DNA of 64,000 bases from Candidatus Leptovillus affinis (lineage in GTDB: Bacteria; Chloroflexota; Anaerolineae; Promineifilales; Promineifilaceae). Below, piece after piece: positions 1-8,435 of this stretch; the first letter of the stretch is position 1, and every line of letters starts with the position of its first letter. The notes beneath the pieces are model-generated. The model worked only from the letters and a program-made list of their open reading frames with translations. It was not told the DNA's origin and searched no databases. The stretch is taken from the NCBI GenBank assembly GCA_016705235.1, contig JADIYP010000004.1:1-64000 (forward strand), given 5' to 3'. The translations under genes were made by a program, and so were the position numbers.

Positions 1-1046
1 AACGTGTACACCGCCAACCTCCACGACAACACCGTCGCCCGCTTCATCCGCAACGGCGACGGCACCCTCAACTGGGGCGGCATCCTACGCGATGGCGTCA
101 ACGGCGCCGACGGCCTGGGCAGCGCCCGCGGGCGCCATCAGCCCGGACGGCCTGTTTATCTACGCCGCCGGGTACACCGATCAGGCATTGGCCGTATTGA
201 ACCGTAACCCTGACACCGGCGTCATCAGCCCGCGACAGGTCATCTTCCGCAACCCGGGCACAGGCCGACCCGCGCTCAACGGCGCGCACAGCGTCGCCGT
301 CAACCACCTTTGTAACCGCCAACGAGGTAAAAGCCGACCTGCCCGCCTCCGATATGGCCGCGCCCGGCACGCTGACCATCACCGTGTTCAACCCCACCCC
401 AGGCGGCGGCATCTCCAACAACAGCCTGCCCTTTGTGGTGCGGCGGTTAACCAGAACCCGACGCCCACCATCCATTATCTCAATCCGCAAGGGGCGGCGG
501 CCGGCGGCCGGCCTTCACGCTGACGGCAGTTGGCTCTAACTTCGTCTCTGGGGCGACTGTGCAGTGGAACGGGGCCAATCGGACCACCACCTTCATCAGC
601 GCCAACGGTGAGGGGCCAACATTCCGGCAAGTGATTTGCTGCTGCCGGGCACGCCGTTATCGCCGTCATCAACCCCGGTCCCGGCGGCGGCGCGTCTAAT
701 CTGGTTTCCTTCGTCGTAGCTGCGCCAGGACAAAATCCCACGCCCAGCATCACCGGCCTGGAACCGGCATCGGCCCCGGCTCGCGGCGCAGTCAGCCTGC
801 CCGTGATCGTCACCATCTATGGCGAAAACTTTGTCCAGGGAGCGCAGGCGCGCTGGCAAGGGCGCCAGCCGCCCGACCACCTTCATCAGCGAAACGGAAC
901 TACAAATGACGCTGACGGCCTGTGACCTGGCCTTCCCCGGCTTTGGGCCATTACCGTGTTGAACCCCGCCCCGGCGGCGGCGAATCAACCCGGCAACCTT
1001 TACCATGGTTGCCTACACGGTGTATATCCCGCTCATTCAGCAGTAA
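1..1046 (+). pseudogene. Secreted beta-propeller/IPT-like repeat protein, 3' part, frame broken
   Basis: The frame is open at the left edge, so the N terminus lies outside. The first ~100 residues (VYTANLHDNTVARFI, then AISPDGLFIYAAGYTDQALA) look like blades of a YVTN/lactonase-type beta-propeller. Two or three IPT/TIG-like repeats follow, marked by NPTPTI...LNP and NPTPSITGLEP, then GSNFVSGATVQWNG and GENFVQGAQARWQG. The reading moves between all three frames near positions 125, 300, 440, 510, 620 and 930. The last frame ends VAYTVYIPLIQQ at the TAA at 1044; a YxPLx tail is common in exported Chloroflexota proteins (recalled, not searched). Export is inferred because the signal peptide is outside. 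It is either a decayed gene or an intact gene with consensus errors, and the latter is favoured because neighbours show the same fault. Confidence 0.55.
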
Positions 1047-1059
1047 CGGCCAGCCTGAA

Positions 1060-1092
1060 AGACCTGACGGGTTTACTAAACCCGTCAGGTCT
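1060..1092. repeat. Hairpin repeat of the AGACC...GGGTTT family
   Basis: AGACCTGACGGGTTT (1060-1074) is followed by AAACCCGTCAGGTCT (1078-1092), a perfect 15-bp stem with a 3-base loop. It sits 14 bp after the stop of the broken secreted protein and could act as its terminator, but there is no T-run. Related hairpins recur across the window. Confidence 0.75.
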
Positions 1093-1186
1093 GACGCGAG
1101 TAGTATCAGCAAGACCTAAGGTTTGCATCCTCGCAAAAATCGCTCAACCTCAACCTAGGGTCTACATTGATTCGACAACAACCCTC

Positions 1187-1230
1187 TTGACAAACTAATT
1201 GTTTTAGTTTATAAACTAAGTACATTAGTT
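1187..1230 (+). promoter_or_regulatory. Promoter with nested dyad operator for the MBL-TetR operon
   Basis: TTGACA (1187-1192), a 17-bp spacer and TATAAA (1210-1215) form a strong sigma-70-type promoter. Centred on the -10 is a perfect 16-bp palindrome, TTAGTTTATAAACTAA (1204-1219). A second pair of arms, AACTAAT (1193-1199) and ATTAGTT (1224-1230), shares exactly the same dyad centre. A repressor bound here would block the -10. The obvious candidate is the TetR-family protein encoded second in the operon. A GGAG-type ribosome binding site follows at 1235-1238. Confidence 0.7.
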
Positions 1231-1247
1231 TTCAGGAGTAAATCAGC

Positions 1248-1946
1248 ATGAAAATAACTCAACACGGCCAATACCTTTGGCAGTTGACCCGCTTGCAAGC
1301 TTTTAACTGCTACCTGGTAGATGAAGGCAGCGAACTGACCCTGGTAGACACCAACATGAGCAGGCAGCGCCGCCGATATCCTGAAGGCGGCGCAAAGCCT
1401 GGGCAAACCCATCTCCGCATCGTGCTCACCCACGCGCACGGCGATCATGCCGGGTCGCTGGATGCGATCCACGCCCAGCTTCCCAGCGCGGCTGTCGCTT
1501 TCACCGCCCGCACGGCCGAATTTTTGCAAGGCAACATCAACCTGCAGCCCGGCGAACCCCAGGCCAAAATTCGCGGCGGTTTTGTCACCTGCGCCACTCC
1601 GCCCACGCGCCTGCTAAAACCCGACGACACCGTTGGCTCGCTGCGGGTGGTAGCCGCGCCCGACCACTCGCCAGACCTCATCGCTTTTGGGATGAACGGG
1701 ACGGCAGCCTGATTGCCGGTGACGCCTTCCAAACACAGGCCGGCATCGCCGTGTCCGGCGTGCGCCGCTGGCTCTTTCCCTTTCCGGCCATGGCTACCTG
1801 GCACTTACCGACCGCCGTCCAAACGGCCGTTACCCTGCGCGACCTGAATCCACGCCGTCTGGCTGTAGGAGACCCGTGTGCTGGAAAACCCCGGCCCGCA
1901 AATGACTCAGGCCATCCACACTGCCGAGGCCCAGATTCATGGCTAA
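1248..1946 (+). CDS. MBL-fold metallo-hydrolase (frame broken as read)
   Basis: The metallo-beta-lactamase-fold signature HAHGDHAG is near residue 65, after a beta-strand-rich N terminus (YLVDEGSELTLVDTNM), so it is a zinc hydrolase of the glyoxalase II-like superfamily; the substrate is unknown. Two compensating shifts lie near 1357 and 1412: the other frame between them reads GSAADILKAAQSLGKPIS, which fits the family better. A further shift near 1688, one T missing in CTTTTGG, restores WDERDGSLIAGDAF with the conserved GDAF aspartate. More slippage near 1875 leads to the end at TAA 1944-1946. The start ATG has a good GGAG site. The end overlaps the tetR start by 8 bases, so the two are probably translationally coupled. 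Confidence 0.7.
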
Positions 1947-2604
1947 ACGACGCTGGTTAACCCCCGACATTGTCATCGAAAAAGCGGCGGCGATGGCCGA
2001 TGAGGCAAAAAAATTCGAGACTGTCACGTTAACGGCCGTAGCCGCTGCGCTCGACGTGCGTGTGCCCTCCCTCTACAACCACGTCGCCAATCTGGAAGAT
2101 TTGCACCACGGCATGGCCGTCTACGGCACACACCTGTTGTTGGCAGACCTGCGCGCCGCCACCGTCGGACAGATAGGCCGCGCGGCGCTGCTGGCCATGG
2201 CTGCCGCTTACCGTCAATTTGTCCAGGCGCATCCCGGCCTTTACCCGCTCACCATCCGCGCGCCGGAACCCGACGACCCTGTTCTGACGGCGCTGGCGCA
2301 GGAAATGGTGCAGCTTTTGCAGTTGGTGCTGGCTTCTTTTGGCCTGCAAAGCGACGACGCCATTCACGCCATTCGCGGTCTGCGCGCCATCCTCCACGGC
2401 TTCAGCACCCTGGAAGCGGCCGAAGGCTACAAACTACCGCTGGCCCTGGATGAGAGCTTCCAGCGGCTAATCAACACATATCTGGACGGCCTCGCCCCTG
2501 AAACAAGAACTCACGTAACCATTCAGGTTTGTCTGGCAAGACCCCAAGGGTTTGATACCCAAATAATCCAAATCCTCAGGAGCAAACCCTTGGGGTCTGT
2601 ATAG
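1939..2604 (+). CDS. TetR/AcrR-family transcriptional regulator
   Basis: The N-terminal helix-turn-helix is clear: VTLTAVAAALDVRVPSLYNHV (about residues 34-54), with the SLYNHV recognition helix of TetR proteins. It is followed by an all-helical ligand/dimer domain resembling the WHG/TetR_C_33 type. It is probably the repressor of its own operon through the dyad at 1193-1230. The natural domain seems to end near INTYLDGL (about residue 180). The last ~20 residues are encoded by a hairpin repeat (2539-2598) that also supplies the stop region, so the C terminus has probably been replaced. Confidence 0.85.
   Translation: MAKRRWLTPDIVIEKAAAMADEAKKFETVTLTAVAAALDVRVPSLYNHVANLEDLHHGMAVYGTHLLLADLRAATVGQIGRAALLAMAAAYRQFVQAHPGLYPLTIRAPEPDDPVLTALAQEMVQLLQLVLASFGLQSDDAIHAIRGLRAILHGFSTLEAAEGYKLPLALDESFQRLINTYLDGLAPETRTHVTIQVCLARPQGFDTQIIQILRSKPLGSV
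2539..2598. repeat. Hairpin repeat inside the tetR 3' end
   Basis: AGACCCCAAGGGTTTG (2539-2554) pairs perfectly over 16 bp with CAAACCCTTGGGGTCT (2583-2598) around a 28-base loop. It belongs to the same family as 1060, 18286, 18752, 21414, 26923, 60308, 62782 and 62872, but here it lies in frame within a coding region. Confidence 0.8.
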
Positions 2605-2633
2605 GTTGGTAACGATGCTCATTTTGAAATCAG

Positions 2634-3229
2634 GGTCTTTGGGATTTCATGGGGTTTGGTCTGATGCGTGATACGTGATGCGTGAAACCTCCTGGTCACG
2701 CATCACGCATCACCAGGGGCCAACCCCTGGGCTGAAGAACCGGGGTTCCGATGCTCATTTTGAAATCAGCTAATCTGGCTTTGCGCTTTTTTCTGGAATT
2801 GTGCGCCCTGGCGGCGCTGGCATACTGGGGATTTCATCTCGACCAGGGGATCGTGTGGAAGGGGATCGCCGGGCTTGGCGCGCCGCTGGCAACAACGTTC
2901 TCTGGGGCGTTTGTCCCCGAGCCCCGCTGCTCCTGTCTGAACCGTGGCGGTTTGGGCTGGAACTGGCCATTTTTGGGCTGGCCTCCGCCGGTCTGGCGGC
3001 CGCTGAACGGCCGTTGCTGGCCTGGTTGTTGATGGGCGTTTTTATCGTCAATCGCCTGCTGCTAACCATGTGGAGACTGTAGCTGCCTCAACTGCCAGAA
3101 ACAAAACTGGTTCTTTAGGAACTCAGGGGGTTGACAGCCCCTGATGCGTGATGCGTGATGCGTGACCAGAGAGGTTTCACGCATCACGTATCACGCATCA
3201 GACCAAACCCCATGAAATCCCAAAGACCC
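2634..3229. repeat. Long (~100 bp) inverted repeats flanking the DUF2568 gene
   Basis: The left arm (2634-2731) and right arm (3124-3229) are near-perfect reverse complements from GGTCTTTGGGATTTCATG to the TGATGCGTGA tracts. Each arm contains its own hairpin built from TGATGCGTGA/TCACGCATCA. The first 19 bases of the DUF2568 reading frame plus two bases before it (2749-2769) also occur to the left of the left arm (2613-2633), so that arm sits between 21-bp direct copies. This resembles an insertion with target duplication. Confidence 0.7.
2751..3082 (+). CDS. DUF2568 (YrdB-like) membrane protein, frame broken
   Basis: The N terminus SANLALRFFLELCALAALAYWGF and the C-terminal half LELAIFGLASAGLAAAERPLL...LMGVFIVNRLLLTMWRL match the small four-helix membrane family DUF2568. 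The two halves are in different frames, with the shift near 2895-2905. Function is unknown for the family. No convincing Shine-Dalgarno precedes 2751. The same start sequence is duplicated at 2613, so the original translation signals may have been displaced by the inserted repeat arm. Confidence 0.65.
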
Positions 3230-3254
3230 ACAAAACTGTATGATAAACGGCCGT

Positions 3255-4512
3255 TCAGACAGGCTGACCACGCAAGGCATGCCACAACAAGCGCTCCCCA
3301 CCGCGCACCGAAGCAACCAACGACCAGCGCACACTGCCAGACGCCTGCCAAAACAGATCCAGCATGGCCCGCAAAAGCTCGTTGGTACTGAGCGAATTAG
3401 ACAGATACCCGCTCCAATGCGACAGCGGCAAATCAAAAAAGGCCGCAAAAAAGCGCTGCGTCTGCGCGTCATCAAAACGCAGCAAGGCGGCCAACCCAAA
3501 CAGATAAATGTTGCGCCGTCGGATGCGATCCGTGGGCCATAAAGTGCCCCAGGCAGCCTGCGCCACGTCAGACGGCCTGCGGCCAGGCAGCGACAACGCC
3601 TGGCAAATCGCCTGCGCCACTTCCGGCGCATAACGCAGCGCCGCCCCCACCTGATACCCCGACGCCGGATGCACCAGACTGGCCGCGCCGCCATACCCCA
3701 TCACCGGCTGATCCCAGGGTAAGGCAGCGGCAAGTTCAGCGGGAAACAGGCAGTGCTCCACATGCTGCACGTCGGTCACCTCGATGCCGCGATAGGCCAG
3801 CCGCTGTTGCAAGCGCCGCTGCAACACCTCGTAGGAAATGGCCGGGTAGTAAGCCAGCGAGGTTTCCTCCACAAAATACACGTCGTCGCCCAAATCCATG
3901 GCGTATAAAAAGGTGGGCGGGGCCTGGCGTTCGGCGGGCGAAAGATGATCGCTGCGGAAGTCCATCAGCACCATTTGCTGCGGGCGCACCGGCGGGCGCG
4001 AAAAACGCCCCACAAGGCCATACGCGGCCTGCATGGCGACATCGGCTTTAGGCGGGCGGCGGACAAAGACAGGGCGATGGCCGCTGGCGTCGATGACCAG
4101 ACGCGGTAAGAACACAGGCCGTCTCCCATCGTCACCTGGGATTGGCCATCAGTATGGCTGATTTCCCCGGCCAACCCGCGCTGCCACTGCCTCCGGCCCG
4201 GTCGCACCGTGCGCAGAAAGTGGGCTTGCAATTTGTCGTTATCGAACAAGCCTAGGTGCGCTGGAGAGGAATTTCACGGCCGTTGGCGTACACCGTACAA
4301 TCCTGCCACTGATACCCCAGCCAATCGGGCGACAGCCCCGGCGCTTCCAACTCGTCGCGCCAGATGCCGAAGGTGTTCGGCCAGGGCGCGTCCGGGCCGT
4401 CTGGCGTCAGGCCGCCCACGGCCAGCCCCAAATCGCCCACAGCGGCGGCCAACGCCAGCCCTGCCGGGCCGCCGCCAACAATTAAAACATCCAATGGTTT
4501 GGTGTGTGTCAT
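3255..4512 (-). CDS. crtL: Lycopene cyclase, CrtL/LCY type (frame broken)
   Basis: FAD-dependent flavoprotein that cyclises the ends of lycopene in carotenoid synthesis. Visible motifs in order: the dinucleotide-binding VLIVGGGPAGLALAAA at the N terminus, MDFRSDH, FLYAMDLGDDVYFVEETSLA (the cyclase signature FLEETS-like), then MGYGGAASLVHPASGYQVG. The reading shifts near 4250 and again near 4115. The start is placed at the ATG at 4512, upstream of which lies AGGAAAC; an in-frame ATG at 4599 is less likely. With shifts repaired it is ~420 residues, normal for the family. No other carotenoid gene is adjacent. Beta versus epsilon specificity cannot be told. Confidence 0.75.
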
Positions 4513-4630
4513 AGTGCCTGTTTCCTGCTCAGAATGGTGCTGCGCACGGCCGTATCCAGCGCGCCTAAACATGATAAAGGATTCCCTTACTCGCGCCAAC
4601 CACTGCGTTTGCTCTCCTATGCATCATTCA

Positions 4631-4924
4631 TCATTCCTTGTTTGCCGGCAGCGCCGCCATGAGCGCCCGCAGCAGTTCGGCCGTATCGGTGAAGCCGGTT
4701 TGGGGCAGCAGGAACGGCCGTTCCGCCGCCAACAAGTGCAATAAATCCGCCAGACGGCCGTGCCGCGCCAGCAGCAGCAGCAATTCACGCACCTGGCCGC
4801 TCAACCCATCGCCGCCCAGGTCGTCATAACGCACACCCAGATCGAAACACAGCGTGCGAAACTCGTCCAGCGAGTAATGATTGGTGATCAGCTTGCGCAA
4901 GCGCGTGGGAGCAGAAAGGCTCAT
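4631..4924 (-). CDS. Stand-alone effector-associated (death-like) adaptor domain protein
   Basis: 97 residues, intact. The first ~65 residues (LRKLITNHYSLDEFRTLCFD, then LGVRYDDLGGDGLSGQVREL) match the pattern of the small helical effector-associated domains that recruit effectors to NACHT/STAND-type conflict proteins. I cannot assign the exact EAD number. Here the domain has no fused protease, NTPase or nuclease. It starts 30 bases after the polymerase stop, on the same strand, and is followed by crtL after 118 bases. It may therefore travel with the polymerase operon, or be an orphan adaptor. Confidence 0.55.
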   Translation of the reverse strand: MSLSAPTRLRKLITNHYSLDEFRTLCFDLGVRYDDLGGDGLSGQVRELLLLLARHGRLADLLHLLAAERPFLLPQTGFTDTAELLRALMAALPANKE

Positions 4925-4954
4925 AAGATTAGCTGTTAACTACAAACTGTCAGA

Positions 4955-7180
4955 TCACAGCTTGCAGCTTAATTGGTAGGCGTCGCCGCGCAGCCAGTCG
5001 CGCAGCATCTGTTCGTCAACGCCCAGCGGTTGAAGGATGGCGTGGGCGGCGCGGGCGAGCAAATCCAGGTAGCGGGGTGCGTCGATGACGGCCGTTTCCA
5101 ACACCACTTCCGGCAAATCCCAGGCACACGCCCGGCTCGCCGCGTGTATAAACAAAGCGGATGCGCTGGCCGGGGCGGCGCTCCTTGCCCACGGCCACCA
5201 GTTGGCCGGCAGCGCGTGCGGCCGGCGACGGCGTGCGATATTCATCCAGCGTGCGGCTCAGGCGCTGCGAAACCAGCAGCTGCGCCGCCGGAATGCGCCC
5301 GCCGCGCAAGGCATGGGCGCGCTGGCGCAGCAAAGCCAGCACGTCGGGCAAGGCAGACGCCAGCGGCTGGCCATCCGGCACGGCCGCCAGCCGCTGCAAA
5401 ATGGCGAGCTGCGTTTCGGCGACAAACGGGGCTGTGTCGTGCCGCCGCGCCGCGATGCCCCGCGTTTTGAGACGGCCGTCCACAAACGCGCCAAAATAGC
5501 GGTTGGCGATGGGCACCCGCTCGTCCAATCGTGATGGCAAAACGCCACCCAGCGGTAGATGCCTTCCAGCGCAATCGGCAGGCCGGTGCGCTGCACAATC
5601 TCGTCCAGCAGCGGCTGCACGGAACCCGCGCCGCTCAGATCAGGGGCGCTGCACCCACAGACCATCGACGTACATGTGCAGCACGGTGTAGCCCAGGTCT
5701 TCGGCGGCTTCTTTGGCACGCAGCAGCGCCTCACGGCCGTAAGCCGTCACCGCCTCGTGGGACTCAATGCGGCCAAAACGGGCATTTTTGTACCCCAGAT
5801 ACCCAAAACAGACGACCAGCAGCCATTTCAGGGCGTCGGCGCGGGCTTTGAGGGCCGCGTAACGGCAGTCGCGCCGGTTCAGGCCGGCAAGCTGCTGTTT
5901 GATGGCGATGCGGCGGGCGAGCAACGGCCGTAACGTCTGCGGCACCAATCCTTCGCGTGATGGGTCAATCGACAAACCCAATTCCGGGATGGCGCGCCGA
6001 TGTTCGCCGGGCACGCCGATCGTTTCCGGCGAGACGTTGAAATGCACCATGATGCTGGGATACATCGAGACAAAATCAATCTCGGCCACGCCGTGGTGCA
6101 GGCCGACTGTCGGCTGGTAAACCAACCCGCCCCGGTCGGCGCGGATGAGGTCGCGGGCGCTTTTAAAGCCCTCGGTCTGCTGTTTTTGATAAGGAACCAG
6201 CACGCCCTCGCGCAGCGCCGTCTGCATTTGCATGGCAGTGATGCCCGCGCCGGGCGACTTGCGGGCAACTTCTTGCACCGGCAGGCCAGTGACCCGCGCC
6301 TGTTCCAGCACGCCGTCCAGGCCATAATCGCCAAACATCATGGCGTTGCGCTGGTCGATGTGCCAGCGGCCAAACAAATGCGCCTGCGCTCCACGATAAA
6401 CCACCTGCCCGTAGGTGAAGTAGCTGTTGGCGTCGCGGCGCAGCACGCGCCGCGACGGGTCGCGGTTAGGGTTGAAATCATGAAAACCCTCTGCCTGGGC
6501 GGCTTCCAGCAGCAGCGGGAAGAGCCATGTATCGCCCCAACCGGTCAGCAGGATGTCGGGGTCGTAGCGGCGGAGCATGGCTTGCAGTTGAATGAGGAGC
6601 AGGCGATACGGCCGTATGGGCAAGCAGTGATCGCCGCGCGCGTGGCGGATGTGTAGATGGGTGGGCGGCGCGTGGGCGGGGTCGCAGTTGGGCGCGATGA
6701 TCAGTGTGCGCAGCGGCGGCGGTGTGGGTTCCAATGCCCAACGAGATTCGAGCGGGTGGATGGTGTGAAGACGGCCGTTTCCGGCCATATCCACCTCGCA
6801 GTAAGCCAGCGGAAAGAGATCGTAGGCCACGCCGAAGCGCAAAGCCAGCGGGATGTCGGCGTCGTAATAATCCAGGTCGGGAAAACGGCGGAGCAGCTTT
6901 GCAACAGGCGCGGTTGTTCGGCCGGATGGGTCACTTCGGCGGCCAGCACCTCTACCTCGCCGCTGAACAAATCGCGCCGCACGGTGCGGGATAGGTGTAC
7001 GGCCGTAGGCTGGGCGCGCAGATAGCGCCAGGCGGCGCGCAGCCGGGGAAATGGCCCGGCGGCGTAGAAAGTGATGGGAAGGGGTTGATGGCAGCGGCGG
7101 CGACGGCCGTCTTCGCCCAGCAGCCAGACCACCAGACCATCTTGCGCATCAGGGTATACATCCAAAAGCCAGGCACGCAT
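4955..7180 (-). CDS. Family B DNA polymerase, archaeal-like, unusual motif C (frame broken)
   Basis: About 740 residues once frames are joined; shifts occur near 6900, 5645, 5535 and 5120. The N terminus (MRAWLLDVYPDAQDGLVVWL) leads to a degenerate 3'-5' exonuclease-like domain (DPDILLTGWGDTWLFP; FGDYGLDGVLE). Polymerase motif A is DFVSMYPSIM (about residue 369). Motif B is LKWLLVVCFGYLGYKNARFG (about 450). Motif C reads MYVDGLWVQ (about 503), in place of the usual YxDTDS, so the second catalytic aspartate is absent. The C-terminal palm/thumb (VPIANRYFGAFVDGRLKTRG) is typical. It follows the small protein at 7208 and the RecA-like protein, and reads as their partner in a repair or bypass module. 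Function is inferred only. Confidence 0.75.
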
Positions 7181-7207
7181 CAGTTTGTGGGTCGTCTCGC
7201 TCTTTGT

Positions 7208-7453
7208 TCACCGGTCCGCATTGTGCTTCAGGCGCTCCAGTTCACGCGCCTGCTCCAGCAGCATAGCCAGCAGGATGGCCTCGAAGGGCAGGGCGTGGTT
7301 GGCCTGGCTGATGGCTGCGGTATGGCGGCGCGCGCCAGCGAACAAGGCATCGAATAGGCGCTGATCCTCGCGGCGCAAGGTGCGGCGAAAGTTGGCGAAG
7401 GCCGTCTGTTCGTCGAGGATAATCTGGTTGGCGGTGGCTAGTGTGCGGCCCAT
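7208..7453 (-). CDS. Small helical protein between RecA-like protein and polymerase
   Basis: 81 residues, predicted mostly alpha-helical (LDEQTAFANFRRTLRREDQR, LPFEAILLAMLLEQARELERL). I do not recognise the family. The start at 7453 is chosen because AAAGGAATAAAG lies just upstream and the earlier in-frame ATG (7513) would add residues encoded by a purine-rich repeat. It is 27 bases upstream of the polymerase start, so the two are very probably co-transcribed. A role as polymerase accessory factor is inference from position. Confidence 0.5.
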   Translation of the reverse strand: MGRTLATANQIILDEQTAFANFRRTLRREDQRLFDALFAGARRHTAAISQANHALPFEAILLAMLLEQARELERLKHNADR

Positions 7454-7523
7454 AGGCTCTTTATTCCTTTGGAGCAAGAGCAAGAGCGAGAGCCAGAGGA
7501 AGAGGTTGCCCATGACTCTAGCT

Positions 7524-7724
7524 CTAGCAGTTTGTCGGAAAAGTACCCGTAGCCGCGGTTTCTTACCGCGTCTTCCAGAGGCGGGGGGGGGGGGCCCGCC
7601 GGGGGGGGGGGGTCCGGCGGGCGGGGGGGGGCGGGCGGGGGTTGTCGCGGCGGTTCTTACGCGTCTTCCAGAGGCGGGGTAAGGATACCCCGGCTACAAA
7701 AGAGGTTCCCCGACAGGCTGCTAG
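7524..7724. repeat. CTAGCAG-bounded palindromic element, expanded copy
   Basis: Begins CTAGCAGTTTGTCGG and ends with the near-reverse complement CCGACAGGCTGCTAG. Inside are GTAGCCGCGGTTTCTTACCGCG and CGGGGTAAGGATACCCCGGCTAC hairpins. The centre is duplicated (CGTCTTCCAGAGGCGGGG at about 7568 and 7663) with G-runs of 10-12 between, which look unreliable. A compact 108-bp copy lies at 13279-13386. Confidence 0.75.
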
Positions 7725-8252
7725 CTCTACCTCTTGCACTCGTTCCGGGTGTCTGGATGGGTATTCTTCTAGCAGATGGTCGGCGAGTTGGGTGACGGCC
7801 GTTACCAATCCCTGCCGGTCCGGCTGGCGCGGCAGGCGCAGGCTGACAACGACAGGGGCGCAGCGGCGCAGCCGGCGCAGATGATTGGTTGTCTGGCGCA
7901 GCAGCCGGTAACATTCCGGCACGGCGACGCTTTCGTCGGTGAAGGTGGTGAGCAGATCAAAGACCAGCAGCGGCGCAGCAGTGGCCTGGGTCTGCTGAAA
8001 CAAAGCGACTACCTGATAACAGGTGAAAGCGCGGGCAATGGTGATGCGGTTGAGCGCGGCGTCCAGGTCGGTGGTGTGGCGGCGCAGTTGGCGGGCGACC
8101 TGGTAAGCGTTGAAACAGTTGCCGGCGTCTAACACCTGCACAGGGCCACGAAGGGCGAGAACGGCCGTCAACGACAGCATGGTCTCGCGGGCGGCGCGTG
8201 GGCCGAGCAGCACGGCCAGTTCGCCGGTTTGCACATCGGGCAAGGTGTTCAT
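7563..8252 (-). CDS. RecA/Rad51-like protein lacking a canonical Walker A
   Basis: Residues 10-115 follow the RecA fold: LAVLLGPRAARETMLSL where the P-loop should be (no GKS/GKT), VQVLDAGNCFNAYQVARQL, RITIARAFTCYQVVALFQQ (the ARAF...Q strand-helix of RadA/Rad51), and the Walker B-like PLLVFDLLTTF near residue 105. DNA repair or recombination scaffolding is inferred, perhaps like ImuA beside its polymerases. The natural gene seems to end near EVELAA; the remaining ~50 low-complexity residues (PRPPPPARRTPPPRR) come from the repeat element at 7524-7724. Start ATG 8252 has no clear ribosome binding site. It leads the minus-strand set RecA-like, small protein, polymerase, adaptor. Confidence 0.6.
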   Translation of the reverse strand: MNTLPDVQTGELAVLLGPRAARETMLSLTAVLALRGPVQVLDAGNCFNAYQVARQLRRHTTDLDAALNRITIARAFTCYQVVALFQQTQATAAPLLVFDLLTTFTDESVAVPECYRLLRQTTNHLRRLRRCAPVVVSLRLPRQPDRQGLVTAVTQLADHLLEEYPSRHPERVQEVELAACRGTSFVAGVSLPRLWKTRKNRRDNPRPPPPARRTPPPRRAPPPRLWKTR

Positions 8253-8418
8253 GTGGGCAGTGTAGGGGGAAACGGCCGTGGGTTCAATCGTCTTTGCGGG
8301 TGATTTAGCGGGGCAATTGCGGACTAATCCCGGCGGATGAGCCGCCACATTTGGGGGTGAGAGAGGGGATAAGCTGTATTTGCTTGAGGGAATGGAAACG
8401 GCCGTTCTGGCATCTCTA

Positions 8419-8427
8419 TGGTATAAT
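8419..8427 (+). promoter_or_regulatory. Extended -10 promoter giving a probably leaderless mRNA
   Basis: TGG-TATAAT at 8419-8427 is an extended -10. The downstream ATG at 8436 is only 9 bases from the -10, so transcription should start within a base or two of the start codon. No convincing -35 or Shine-Dalgarno is present. Confidence 0.55.
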
Positions 8428-8435
8428 TAGCGCCT

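Noticed and set aside
4955..7180. Programmed frameshifting in the polymerase gene
   Set aside because: There are several shifts at unrelated sequences, and unrelated neighbours have the same fault, which fits consensus errors better.
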